From assembly GCA_021292105.1 (NCBI GenBank), contig CM037861.1, positions 58,511,245 through 58,575,244 on the forward strand: a stretch of 64,000 nucleotides of DNA. Direction: 5' to 3'. Of this stretch, positions 1 through 10,760 are shown piece by piece (the first letter of the stretch is position 1; every line of letters starts with the position of its first letter). Below the pieces are notes generated by a model, which saw only the letters and a program-made list of their open reading frames with translations, ran no database searches and was not told the origin of the DNA. Source of the stretch: Anadara kagoshimensis. Its lineage: Eukaryota > Mollusca > Bivalvia > Arcoida > Arcidae. Position numbers and translations under genes: made by a program.

Positions 1-323
1 TTGTCCTTTTCCCTCGCTCTTGTTTTTATTCCCAATTGCGATAGTTTTTCTTTTACGGTATTGCATATTCATTCAAGTTTTCTATTTCCTCATTTATAGG
101 TTTATTATTTTCCAAATAATTTTCGTTGATCTGTTCTCTTAGAATTCTTTGTTTTTTACCAACTCCTTTTTTTTCTTTTTACATGCAGTTATCATATTAG
201 CTTAATAGTCTGCTGGTAGAACAAATAAATGTGGGGGAAGTCAGAGAAATTAAATTATTATTATTATTTATTTATTTTATTTTTTTTATTTTTTGTACTT
301 TTATGTGATGAGATGTTTAAAAC

Positions 324-327
<4 letters not shown>

Positions 328-365
<38 letters not shown>
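328..365. repeat. (GA)n microsatellite
   Basis: An uninterrupted GA dinucleotide run of 38 bases. Confidence 0.95.
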
Positions 366-368
<3 letters not shown>

Positions 369-810
369 CATCTGTGATGTTATGTATTATGACTGACACA
401 AATTTTAATCTGTAGTACACAATAATGAAGCTGTTTTTCAGATAGAGTACTGGACAGCTACATTAATGGGTAGAGTTAATTAGCGATATCCGGTTTATAG
501 GTGATTAATTGACATAGATAAGATGCACAAAATCTATCCTCTTTGAGACAGGATCGGTAGCGGGATACACTTCGAATATGCAAAGGGATTAGTATGAAGG
601 TGATTTTCCATTAATGGGGAATGTCCCGCATCTGAATATACAAGCGAGGCATTAGTTAAATTCAGAAATATCACCTGGTTAACGATAAATCCGTAACTGG
701 TCCTTTTCTAACAAAAATTACTAAAAAAACCAATGACAGTCCGCGTGGGAAAAAGGAAAAGAAATAGTCTCGCAGTCACCAGAGATGAAGACAAAAGGAC
801 CTTTCGAAAC

Positions 811-821
811 ATTTATTTATT

Positions 822-853
<32 letters not shown>
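811..853. repeat. (TTTA)n microsatellite
   Basis: A run of ATTT/TTTA tetranucleotides with one slip near its start. Confidence 0.9.
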
Positions 854-921
854 TAGTTGACATTAAACTGAGGTATGAAACAGCGGTATATATACCGCTT
901 TAATAATTTTCAAAAGAATGT

Positions 922-1460
922 GGAAGTAATTTGCCATTGTCGGAAAATTATTAAAAAAATCTTAATTTGAGAAAAATGTAAAATATATGAAACGATGTGA
1001 AAGTGATACATTTTCTATATTAAAAAATGTATTTGAAGATTAAAACAAGCATCCCTGTGCAAATTTTCACATATTTACCATGTAAATCTATGCGAAAAAT
1101 ATCGTTATCCGTAAGATCATACACATTTTTAAAGTAATTTTGAAGTAATTTGCAATTACCGTACATTTTCAAAAAACATGTCTTAAGATGCAGAAAAAAT
1201 TGTAGAATGTGGAACGATTTGAAAGTGTTAGACTTTTCCTTAAATTTTTAGAGTTTTTGTCACTCAAAGTAAGCCTATTTATGTAAATTATCACCTTTTT
1301 ACTATATCACTCTATATAAGACCAAACGAATATATGGGTTATTTTCAAAGTAATTTTGAAGTAATTTTTCATTATCATAAAATTATGAAAAAAATATAGT
1401 AAGATGCAGAAAAAATTGTAGAATATGAAATAATTTGAAAGTTTTAAGAAATATCCACAT
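922..1460. repeat. Diverged tandem repeat, about 217-bp period
   Basis: Three diverged copies start with gaagtaatttt/tgc-like words near 922, 1142 and 1358. Each continues into an A-rich stretch and a gaa-cgatttgaaag-like end. Unit spacing is about 216-220 bp. The copies are too diverged to be recent. Confidence 0.7.
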
Positions 1461-2039
1461 TAAAGTCAAAATAAGTAAATTATTAAACCAGGTGCATGTT
1501 TTCCCTATATAAACCATTATGCATCACCTGTATATATACGGTGACGGGTTAAGATGACTGCTATAGTTGGTCAAAATAGTGCCTATTTTTATATTAAAGT
1601 TAAAAAAGCCCCAATTGTTTATTTATTTTCTCGTGTTGTACACCATTGGAATCGTCAAAATGTCTTCTTTTTAGCTATAACAGGAACTTTTTCGAAAATG
1701 AAAGTAAAATTATTGATATGACTGTTTTAAGCAACCACGTCAACATATTTCCTTCTTTATCTATATTGTAAAGTTCTTAAATTTCAAACAAAAAAAGCCC
1801 CAAAAATTTCTTAAAATATTTCAGATTAAAAAATACCATAAAATTCCTCTCATTTTCTACTTTTTAATGATAACAGGAATAATTTGATATCTTTGATCTT
1901 TCAATATTTTATTTAAGAAATAAGTTTCAATCCTTCATAATTCTTTGTTAGCTTCAGGTCGAAAGTAACCGGAAAAAATTAGCGCATGCGCAACTATTGA
2001 TCAAACGCAAAGTCGATAATGACCTGGAACTTGAAGAGG
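1461..2039. other. AT-rich intergenic DNA, nothing recognised
   Basis: No reading frame, RNA gene or repeat family seen elsewhere in the window could be recognised here. Confidence 0.5.
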
Positions 2040-2870
2040 AGGAAAATAATTAATTTATACCTACAATATTCTAATAAAATATGCCGCTATACAGAAAGTT
2101 GATAGTTTTCCAGATAATTTACAATTTCGTATTGTTTGCATCTGTGACCTTGACCTTTGAACCCATGACAAATACCTACAATATTTAATATATATGCTAT
2201 GCAAAAACTTATAGTTTTCCAGACAATTTTGTTGTTTGTTTGTAGCTCAGTGACCTTTACCTTTCATGACCTACAATATTCTAATAAACAGTACAGACCT
2301 GTCGAAAGTTTAACACTAAGTTTACGGAAAGGCGTTGAAGCTCGGTTATTAAGTGGACCAGAGTGTAGCGAAAAAGCTACCGAGAGATAGATAGCAGCTA
2401 CAAAAAACCTGTCGAGAAATAGCTACCAAGGGGACGAAATGAGTTGTAGATTCGGCAATTATCCGTTAGCATATTAAAACTTCCAACAGGTCTTTATTGT
2501 ATATGCTATACAAGAATATAGGAACCATTTCAGTATTTGTTTGCATCTGTGACCTTGACTTTTGATCCCATGACCTTCATCTACATGTCAAAATTATCGT
2601 TAGGCCAATGTACCTATTATATTGTAATATATATGTCTATATTAAAAGGTTATAGTTTTCCATATGAATTAACATTTTCGGTATTTGTTTGCGTCTGTGA
2701 CCTTGGCCTTTGAACCTACGAGCTTATCTGTATATCAAAGTGATCGTCAGGCCAATACCTACAATATTATAATATATATGTCAACACAGAAAGTTTAAAT
2801 TTTCCAGATATATTGCCAAATATAGTAATTTTAGCCATTTCGCCTTCTAGAACCTTGTCATTTCCATATT
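2040..2870 (+). repeat. Diverged tandem repeat rich in TGACCTTGACCTTTGA motifs
   Basis: Four or more diverged units share an order of words: tacctacaatatt, a gttttccaga-type word, a tgtttgcatctg-type word, then gtgaccttgacctttgaa. The last word recurs near 2143, 2250, 2550 and 2698. A MITE (2288-2501) has split one unit. The motif holds tandem TGACCT half-sites of the kind nuclear receptors bind. Here it is more simply explained as part of a repeat. Confidence 0.7.
2288..2501. mobile_element. MITE, family M1, copy 1
   Basis: The left end reads ACAGTACAGACCTGTCGAAA. The right end, read in reverse complement, has the same GACCTGT..GGAAGTTT core, giving imperfect terminal inverted repeats of roughly 30 bp. 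There is no coding capacity. Four further copies are at 15875, 25476, 28877 and 47331. It sits inside the 2040-2870 tandem repeat, so it inserted later. Confidence 0.8.
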
Positions 2871-3927
2871 TTGAGCTCTACAGCTACGATTTGTGCAATT
2901 TTTAAGTATGCTACCCATGAAAGATCTAAGCTATATCTCTTGTATATTCAGAGGAGACGGGTTTTAAAGATTTTTTTTACTATTTCTCCCCTTATGGGAC
3001 CCCAAGGGTCCATAACTCATTCAAATGTGCAAATCCGAAATCCCCTCACCAAGCCATGGTTGTCAGTAAGTTCTTCAAATATACAATATGTATACAGTGT
3101 ACTCACATGTTTAAAAAAATAAAACAATGAAGCATTTGATAGTTCATTAATCTAAGAAATGTTTAAAATCATACTGTCTAAATATAAGTTAATATCACAG
3201 TCCATTGCTTCTTAATATCACAGTTAAAAAAACGATTTTGTATATAACGCACCAAGATAACACGCGGCTTCACAGTCTGTGGCAAAGTCTTTGTTTTAAA
3301 TTAAAGTCCTTCATTTTAAGAATATGCAACAAACTAGGATAATAAACATAAATAGAGGATCTTAGACGAGTGGGGGTTTAATATGAAATTTATTAAACGA
3401 GTTTAATAATTAAATATGCCACGAGCCTTGTCACGAGTCTAAGATTCTATATATCACATAACTCAAAATGCCGAGACACAATGACATGTACATATAATTT
3501 GATGCCATATAGAAACAGCTGATTTCTATCTAGGTCAGACAAATCACTTCCAAATTAACTGCGCAAGTAAGAATATATTTCTATTTAAATATATTAAAAG
3601 TAAATTAATTAAAATTAGAAAGACAAAATCAGTATGTAAGTTTAAATTATTTTATATTTTTTCGAATGAATCAAAATTATTTTTCAAAGAATCGGAAAGT
3701 CTTCAAAAGTCTAAAAATAAACAACAGACCGACACAGTTTTCAAATGACGTCATTAGGCGCGATCAGAAGCGTGAGAACTTATTACGTCACAATCAAGTG
3801 ATATTACATGGGTACCTGTGTAATACGAAAAATATTACACCGTTTTATTCTATCAATAAACAGGAGGGTTATGTGATGTTACATAATAAATATATAGTGT
3901 TGTAGAAACGTGATTTTTAACAATAGT
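2871..3927. other. Intergenic DNA with one foldback element
   Basis: Apart from the inverted repeat at 3357-3446 no feature can be supported. A 79-codon open frame at 3666-3905 on plus has no recognisable domain and is not called. Confidence 0.5.
3357..3446. repeat. Short foldback (GATCTTAGACGAGTG ends)
   Basis: GATCTTAGACGAGTG on the left is matched on the right by CACGAGTCTAAGATTC. The result is an approximately 90-bp inverted-repeat unit with an AT-rich centre containing ttaaacgagtttaata. It is likely a small MITE remnant. Confidence 0.7.
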
Positions 3928-4955
3928 CTAGTCATATTTAATGTTAATTTGCTCCAAGCTCTTTAATACATTTTCTGGATTTGAAACTACGGCTGATTTT
4001 AGTCTTTTATAGGCATACACTTTCCCATTCTTTTGTATATTATCCACTGTCTCATCTCTTGAAATTGAGTTTTCTCCAAATCCAAATGTTACGTTTCTCT
4101 GGGAATTTTGGATTTCCGTAAGTTGTCTCCTTAGTTTTCTGTTTTCTTTCTCCAAGATTCGGCGTTTATCTTTCTCGGCTTCAATATCCTGTTTTACTTT
4201 AATTTCTGTTGGCTTAGTTGTTGCTGCTTCCTTATGATGCCTTAATGCATCAATATTTGAGGAAATCCAAACAAGATAAATCTCCAACTCTTCTATAGTA
4301 GCCAGTATTGCTGGGATATGCCATGCAGGCAATCCTGAGGCTGTCTGAATGCTTTTAGTTGCTGTATGTACATTAGTCTCCGTCTGAGTAGCAGTTTCTA
4401 ATTGTTGAGGTTCACTCTGATGGTTGTTTGTCATGATGGCGAATGACTGGTTTTCTGATTCTTTGGTATGAGAGTTCGTTAATGAAGTATGTGGCTGAGT
4501 GGTTTGAGTTGATATGGCTAGAAGATTCACAGACTCTGTGTTGACAGGAACTGGTTGTGGAGAAAGCACTTGTAATGTTTTTCCCTTAAAAATAAAAAAA
4601 AACCAGGATCAATGAATCCTATATTTTGTCCAACATCTTTCACACATTTGGATAAGATTTCTTCCACCCTGCTTGTATTTCTCTCATGTCTGTTAGTAAT
4701 ATGCATTTTCATATCATACTTTCTTCGGCATGTTGCTCTACATCCTGATATCGAGCAATGATATCTGACATTGGTATTAATGTGTCTTTCCTCCCAGTGC
4801 CTCCTGTATTTTGCCTTTGACGTGAATTTGTTTGCGTAGCACCCGTCAATTGGACAGGGCATGCTATGAGAATAGAAGCATTTTATCTTATTTTCCATGT
4901 CGACAACGGATTGGATCTCCTCATCCCCAACTGTTATCTGTAATATGTCATCCAT
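3928..4955 (-). pseudogene. C2H2 zinc-finger plus coiled-coil protein, one frameshift
   Basis: The frame starts at 4955 with MDDILQITVGDEE. It has two C2H2 fingers: one from CPIDGCYANKF to HWEERH and one from YHCSISGCRATC to HITNRH. Spacing is Cys-x4-Cys then His-x4-His. The frame then shifts within or beside a T-run (plus-strand A-run near 4591-4601). It continues in a second frame to 3928 as a Ser/Thr/Gln-rich linker and a charged, coiled-coil-like stretch (DIEAEKDKRRILEKENRKLR). Total length would be about 330 residues. The family is not recognised. It lies on the same strand as the gypsy pol at 5131-8100 and directly downstream. It may therefore be an accessory frame of that element or an unrelated domesticated gene. 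Confidence 0.6.
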
Positions 4956-5065
4956 TTAGTCTCTGTAAGTATAAGTAAGTGAAAAGAAAATTAAGTACAC
5001 AATCATTTATAAATATTTAACTGCTTGTTAATAGAAACAAAACATCTATTATATGCTCCTGACTA

Positions 5066-5083
5066 TTTCCCTCCCTCCCCTTT
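5066..5083 (-). other. Polypurine tract
   Basis: On the minus strand this is an 18-base purine run (AAAGGGGAGGGAGGGAAA), about 50 bases past the likely pol stop. In Ty3/gypsy elements such a tract primes plus-strand DNA synthesis and normally touches the 3' LTR. No LTR pair can be confirmed because the 5' half of the element is missing. Confidence 0.6.
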
Positions 5084-5130
5084 AAAATGTACATTATTTA
5101 TACATGTACAACATACTTTTATATATAATT

Positions 5131-5657
5131 CTAAGGAGAAAACCGTACTGGAGGCTTAACTTGTCCCCCGATTTTAGTGCGAACAGGAGATTTGTTATGT
5201 TCCAACGATTGAGGTTGGTTGGAAAATAAGAGTTCAGTGTCTGTATTGCAATTAGAATTATCATTTCTAGATTCCAAAAAGAGGGTTCTACAAACGTGGG
5301 GTTTGTATTTTCAGCTTGAAGTAACTGAGACTGATAAACATTTTCAGAAATTCCATCACCAATCACAGGCTTTAAATGGTCAACGTGTACTATTTTACAA
5401 GTTTTATCCCTGCACGACTCGATTTCATAAGTTATATCACTTATTTTTCGGGTTATCCTGTACGGACCTGTCCAACCCAAACCTAACTTTTGGTTTGCTT
5501 TAGGGGGATACCAATACCACGTTAAACTTCCTATTTCGAAAGTTCGTAACTTCAGATTAACATCATAATAACGCTTTTGTTTCTGAAAGCTAGATTTAAG
5601 GTTTTCATTAACTATTTCATATGCTCTTTGAAAAGCATCTTCAATCGATTTGGGCAC
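5131..5657 (-). pseudogene. Ty3/gypsy integrase C-terminal region
   Basis: This minus-strand segment follows the integrase core after a frameshift near 5612-5657. It encodes a stretch typical of the gypsy integrase C-terminal domain (QKRYYDVN, GPYRI, VHVDHLKP). A second frameshift before about 5230 is needed to reach an RTKIGGQVKPPVRFSP-like tail and the stop at 5131-5133. That tail resembles the basic ends of gypsy pol proteins. Without the shift the frame runs on into unrelated sequence to 5094. Confidence 0.75.
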
Positions 5658-6634
5658 TGGAAGTGAAAGTCTGCATCAGGAGGTGGGCCTACCATAACAT
5701 CTATAGGAAGGACAACTTCCCTACCAAGCATTAACCTGTTCGGTGTATACCTGGTACTCTCATGAATTGATGAACGATAAGCCATCATGAGATAGGGTAG
5801 ATGGTCATCCCAATTGGATCTATTTTCATCAACAAACATTGTAATCAATTGTTGTAATGTTTTATTAAAACGCTCCAACATTCCGTCTGATTGGGGGTGA
5901 TATGGAGTTGTTCCGGATTTTGAAATGTCTAGCAACTTGTACATTGCTTTAAAGAGTTCTGATTCAAACTCCCGACCTTGATCAGTATGAATGCGTGTTG
6001 GTGTTACAAATCGACAGATAAATTCTGTCACAAGTTTGTCGGCTGCCGTTTGGGCTGTGTGATCTGAAAGGGCATAAGCCTCCTTCCACTTAGAAAAATA
6101 GTCTCCGATGACCAGAATATATCCATTCTGATTAATTGTCATCGGCAAGGGGCCTATAATGTCTAAGGCAATGCATTCCATTGGGCTATTTACCGGTTTG
6201 TGGTGCATAGGAGACTTCCCTACACCAGGTCCTGGTTTCTTTCTTGCACAAACCATACATGGCTTGCACCAAACAGCAATATCTTCGGTCATCCCAGACC
6301 AATAAAATCTATTCCTAACTTTATTAAGTGTTTTGTCTCGTTCAAGGTGACCTGCGGTTTTGCTGTTGTGCAAGTGCTGCATGATGTTTCGACGAATTTC
6401 CTTAGGGGCTATCAATTGGAAGGTAACTGTTTTATCTCCGTTTTTCCATTCGCGAAATAAAATACCGTCCTTGATCTTCAATACGTCCCATTGTCGTGCG
6501 AGGATATTAAATTCTCTATTTGAGTTTTCCCTTGGTGGTTTTGCTGAAGATGTCTTCATTAGTTCTTTAATCTGATAAAGAGTCAGATCGTCATCTTGTA
6601 ATGCTCGAAGAGCAGCATGGTCCCAGTTATCCAA
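5612..6634 (-). pseudogene. Ty3/gypsy integrase core
   Basis: The frame is open and in order shows an HHCC zinc-binding segment (HLHNSKTAGH then CKPCMVC) and the DDE catalytic triad. The triad Asp residues are in ALDIIGPLP and IHTDQGREF, and the Glu is in DGMLERFNKTL. The catalytic residues are present, so this part is the best preserved. It is cut off from RNase H upstream and from the C-terminal domain downstream by frameshifts. The bases around 6640-6690 read on into this frame, so the domain probably starts a little upstream of the first Met-like codon. Confidence 0.9.
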
Positions 6635-6638
6635 CCAG

Positions 6639-7235
6639 TTAGCTTCTATGAGATAAGCTTCTCTGTAATCTTGTGTTTCGACTGAAGTTGATTCTTTTTT
6701 GGTTGTGACTTTGATTGCGAGTTATCACGCTCACATTTGTGCAAATGTCAGCTGCACACTGAACACAGTCTTCTCTGTTACATCGACGTTTTGGCCTACG
6801 AGAAAACCCATCTGCATTGCCATGAGAGATTTCTTTTCTATGTTGAATCTCAATATCATAAGCATCGAGTAGGGATATCCATCGTGCTACCATTCCCTCA
6901 GGCTCTTTAAAATTTTTCAGCCATGTTAAAGCTGAATGATCAGTCCTTACTAGAAATTTTCTACCCCAAAGGTAATAATGGAAGTTTTTGACAAAAGTGA
7001 CAACAGCCAGAAGTTCACGATATGTCGTGCAGTATTTTCTCTGAGACTTTGAAAGTGTTTTGCTGGAGTATAAAATGACTTTTTCAACTCCATCTTGAAC
7101 TTGTGACAAGACGCCACCAATTCCAAATGCACTGGCGTCTGTATCAAGAATAAATTTACCAGTTCGAGAAGGACAAGAAAGAATGGGTGCAGAAGTAAGT
7201 AAACCCTTCAGGCCTACAAAAGACTTTACAAGCAT
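6639..7235 (-). pseudogene. Ty3/gypsy RNase H
   Basis: RNase H of the gypsy type: FILDTDASAFGIGGVLSQ near the start, RELLAVV, LVRTDHSALTWL and HGNADGFSR. All belong to the conserved order and carry the acidic active-site residues. The frame overlaps the reverse transcriptase frame but is out of phase with it. A frameshift after KWTDAC separates the two domains. The last 30 or so codons (RINFSRNTRLQRS) are read in the wrong frame after another shift near 6690. Confidence 0.9.
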
Positions 7236-8073
7236 CTGTCCACTTAAATGGTTTATTCTTTTGAGTTAACTCGGTAAGAGGAAATGCCACAGAAGAAAAG
7301 TCTCTGATGAATCGCCTGTAGTAGGAGGCAAGGCCTAGGAAACTTCGCGCATCAGTGACGTCATTTGGAGTTATCCATTCCTTGATGGCAACCAGTTTAT
7401 CTAGATTGCACTTGACGCCATGTTCTGAAACAACATGCCCAAGAAAGTCCTCTTCATCTAAAAAGAGAAAACATTTTTTAGGTTTTAACCTTAGATTGGC
7501 TTTCCGAAATCGATCAAAGACAGCAATCAAATTTTCTAATGTATGTTCAGAAGTGAGACTAAAAACAATAATGTCATCTATATAGACCAAACATCTTTCC
7601 CATTGTAGACCACTTAGTATAGTCTCCATCAGCCTTTCAAATGTGGCTGGGCTATTTGACAATCCGAATGGAAGTACCCGGAATTGAAAGAGACCCTTGT
7701 GGGAAGCAAATGCTGTCTTGGGCTTGGATTCTTCATCAATAGCCACTCGCCAGTACCCGCTAGCTAAAACTAGTGTACAAAAGTATTTGGCCCCCGACAA
7801 AGCGTCAAGAGAGTCGTCGATCCTCGGGAGTGGATAAGCGTTTTTAATTGTAACAGAATTAAGTTTTCTGTAATCCACGCAAAATCTAATAGACCCATCC
7901 TTCTTTTTGACAAGAACAATCGGCGACGCCCATGGTGAGTTGCTAGGTTCAATTATATTTTTATCTAGCATCTTGGCTATCTCTTGTTCGGCCATTTCGC
8001 GTTGAAGTATTGGTAATCTCCGCGGTGGCAACTTAATTGGTTTGGATTGGCCCGTATCAATCTGATGCTTCAC
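7156..8073 (-). pseudogene. Ty3/gypsy reverse transcriptase, catalytic Asp lost
   Basis: Reverse transcriptase of the Ty3/gypsy class: SPWASPIVLVKKKDGS, FCVDYRKLN, LPFGLSNSPATF, the catalytic CLVYIDDIIVF and the FLGLASYYRRFI connection region. The first catalytic aspartate, normally in an LDLASGYW context, is Val here (TLVLASGYW, codon GTT at about 7770), so the enzyme should be inactive. A TAA at 8074-8076 interrupts the reading just upstream (LGHTE-stop-VKHQIDTG). The element is lost beyond about 8100. Gag, protease and any 5' LTR are absent. Confidence 0.93.
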
Positions 8074-8489
8074 TTATTCCGTGTGGCCAAGTGTAGCGGA
8101 CGGATATCGTTACACCACTGATGAAAAATGTTACACCATTCATATTTTCATCATTCTGGTCAATTTCTTCAATTTTTAAAACTAAAAAACAATTTTCATG
8201 TACATATTCCTTCACTTTTATTTGCAAACTATTCTGAATTTCACTAGTTTGTTTTATAAACATGATTTTTCTTGGTGACTAAAAGGATGTTACACCAATG
8301 ACAAAAAATTGTTACACCACTGGCATTATTTTAGTTCTCAAATCAAATGTTTCAGTGCGGTAGGTTCGGTTTTGATCCGTATAATATATTGCCGTGATTG
8401 GAATTTCATGAATTACCGGTAGTCAGACTAGCGTAGATTTGAAGAACTGATTGATTGTGTCACTTATAGATTAAAAATATTTATCCAAC

Positions 8490-9785
8490 CAAATGTAGAT
8501 TAATAATATTGATTGAGTCACTTGGTTGATGACATTATTGATTGAGTCACTTGGTTGACAATATTGAATGAGGAACTTGTTGACAATATTGATTGAAAAC
8601 TTGTAGATTGACAATATTGAACGAGGAACTTGTTGACAATATTGATTGAGCCACTTGGTTGACAATATTGATTGAGGAACTTGTTAATTGACAATATTGA
8701 TTGAGGAACTTGTAGATTGACAATATTGATCAAAAAACTGGTAGATTGACAATATTGATAAAAAAAACTTGTAGATTGACAATATTGATTGAGACACTTG
8801 GTTGACAATATTGATTGAGGAACTTGTTAATTGACAATATTGATTGAGGAACTTGTAGATTGACAATATTGATAAAAAAACTTGTAGATTGACAATATTG
8901 ATCAAAAAACTTGTAGATTGACAATATTGATTGAGGAACTTGGTTGACAATATTGATGGAGGAACTTGTTGATTGACAATATTGATTGAGTTACTTGGTT
9001 GACAATATTGATGGAGGAACTTGTTGATTGACAATATTGATTGAGGAACTTGCGGATTGATAATATTATTTGAAAACTTGTAGATTGACAATTCTGATTG
9101 AGGAACTTGTTGATTGACAATATTGATAAAAAAAAAACTTGTAGATTGACAATATTGATTGAGGAACTTGTTGATTGACAATATTGATTGAGACACTTGG
9201 TTGACAATATTGATTGAAAACTTGTAGATTGACAATATTGATTGAGACACTTGAAGATTGACAATATTGATTGAGAAACTTGTAGATTGACAATAATGAT
9301 TGAGACACTTGAAGATTGACAAGATTGATTGAGACACTTGAAGATTGACAATATTGATTGAGAAACTTGTAGATTGACAATATTGATTGAAAACTTGTAG
9401 ATTGACAATATTGATTGAGACACATGGTTGACAATATTGATTGAAAACTTGTAGATTGACAATATTGATTGAGAAACTTGTAGATTGACAATAATGATTG
9501 AGACACTTGAAGATTAACAATATTGATTGAGAAACTTGTAGATTGACAATATTGATTGAAAACTTGTAGATTGACAATATTGATTCAGACACATGGTTGA
9601 CAATATTGATTGAGACACATGGTTGACAATATTGATTGAAAACTTGTAGATTGACAATATTGATTGAGAAACTTGTAGATTGACAATAATGATTGAGACA
9701 CTTGAAGATTGACAAGATTGATTAAGGCACTTGAAGATTGACAAGATTGATTAAGGCACTTGTTCATTGACAATTGAGAAACTGT
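8490..9785. repeat. Minisatellite, 26-32 bp units with a TTGACAATATTGATTGAG core
   Basis: More than 40 imperfect units share the core TTGACAATATTGATTGAG followed by variable aaacttgtaga, acacttgaaga or acacatgg words. Unit length varies between about 26 and 32 bp. On the minus strand all three frames stay open for long distances, up to 343 codons at 9715-8684. They read as INIVNLQVSQSILSIYKF-like repeats. This follows from the unit lacking minus-strand stops and is not evidence of a protein. Confidence 0.9.
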
Positions 9786-9965
9786 TTTGATTAAAGAGTT
9801 ACCAAACAATGAGCATTTTTAAATACATTAAATTGATCCCTCATTTTCATTAAATGAAAAAAAACGTAGTTGAAAAACTAACTTAGAAACAGACAGAACA
9901 ATGAAATAGTTATTTTTTGTAACATATGAATGGTTATTTGTCAGTAGTATAACAGTATTTTCCCA

Positions 9966-10347
9966 GTTGGTTGGTTGGTTGAATGTTGCTTAACGTCGCA
10001 TCAGCAATTTTTCAACTATTCGCGACGAGAACTATTTAATTAATCTCTATGGATTAATCTATGAACAATTTTTGTGTATGCATGTGAAGTGCGAGTGTGT
10101 TGTATGGTCTGCCTTGTACTAGCGCGCACCCAGGGCGACTTTACCGTGCTAGCTCACAGAGTCAGTACGACGCAAACAAGCGTACTACTCCCCCAGTCCA
10201 TTATACTGATACCAGGTGAATCAGTAAAGGCCAACGGTAAGAAAAATTCACTTTCCCACATGTGGTCCGAGTGGGACTCGAACTCACAGCGGTGAGAGAC
10301 CCTGGATTTGAAGACTAACGTCTTATCCATTAGGCCACCGCGCCCTC
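9966..10347 (-). mobile_element. tRNA-derived SINE
   Basis: Read on the minus strand from 10347 it begins with a tRNA-Arg-like head. An A-box-like GGCCTAATGGATAAGACG and a B-box-like GAGTTCGAGTCCC are present. The body is about 280 bp. The tail holds an AACGTCG-type word and a GGTT tetranucleotide run at 9966-9985. A shorter relative of the body lies at 18075-18182 in the opposite orientation. Confidence 0.8.
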
Positions 10348-10760
10348 TATATTTTCTCAGTGGTGTAACGTAAGTTTTGCAATATGAGTATGCATATATT
10401 GAAATCAAAACATTCATGCATATGTATAGTTATGGTATTTCGAATCAATTTGGAAAGCATTGTTTGGAGATTTGTCACTATTGTGTCTGATTTAGTTATT
10501 TGTGCATTGGTGTTACGTTTATGTCAGTGGGATAACAAAACTGTCATTGGTGTAACGGTGACGAATTTCACCAAAAATAATAAGATCTGCTTACTCACTG
10601 GTCTAAAAGGCATTGGGTTTGTCGTTCATGTCAACCAACATGTTTATACAATTTCTTACTTTGTATCTCTTTTATTGAAACTAATGAAGAGCAATTTACA
10701 GAATTTGTCTCATGCATACTATATTTATCATTAAAACGAATATCTACATTTTGAAAATGA

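Larger units (their letters stand above)
1..911. other. AT-rich intergenic DNA, no gene seen
   Basis: No convincing reading frame or splice-bounded exon is visible on either strand. The stretch is AT-rich and holds a GA microsatellite and a TTTA microsatellite, listed separately. Confidence 0.6.
5066..8100 (-). mobile_element. 5'-truncated, decayed Ty3/gypsy retrotransposon
   Basis: Domain order on the minus strand is RT, RNase H, integrase, integrase C-terminus, polypurine tract. This is the Ty3/gypsy order. At least four frameshifts, one stop and one active-site change show it is dead. Homology stops abruptly near 8100 where the GTTACACCA-bearing sequence begins, so that block probably inserted into the element or replaced its 5' end. 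The 3' limit is unknown; the zinc-finger frame at 3928-4955 may or may not belong. Confidence 0.85.
8101..10760. mobile_element. Composite insertion with inverted GTTACACCA motifs around a minisatellite
   Basis: GTTACACCA occurs at 8109, 8130, 8289 and 8311. Its reverse complement TGGTGTAAC occurs at 10361 and 10548, with a near match at 10508. The longest inverted match is 15 bp and perfect (GTTACACCAATGACA at 8289-8303 against 10542-10556). The two flanks enclose the 8490-9785 minisatellite and the SINE at 9966-10347. No transposase is visible, so this would be a non-autonomous element. The borders are approximate. Confidence 0.5.

Noticed and set aside
5219-6575. Open frames on plus opposite the gypsy pol
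   Set aside because: They are shadows of the minus-strand integrase and lack any domain.
8684-9715. A 343-codon open frame on the minus strand, with further long frames overlapping it
   Set aside because: It lies wholly inside a short-unit minisatellite, the other two frames are open too, and the composition simply reflects the repeat. Not called as a gene.
10231-10347. A tRNA-Arg-like sequence on the minus strand as a true tRNA gene
   Set aside because: The A and B boxes are there but the cloverleaf is degraded and it is fused to a SINE body.
10384-10734. A 116-codon open frame upstream of gene A as a candidate first exon
   Set aside because: Overlaps the TGGTGTAAC-bearing transposon flank, and the GT at the end of its hydrophobic part is in the wrong phase for exon 2.
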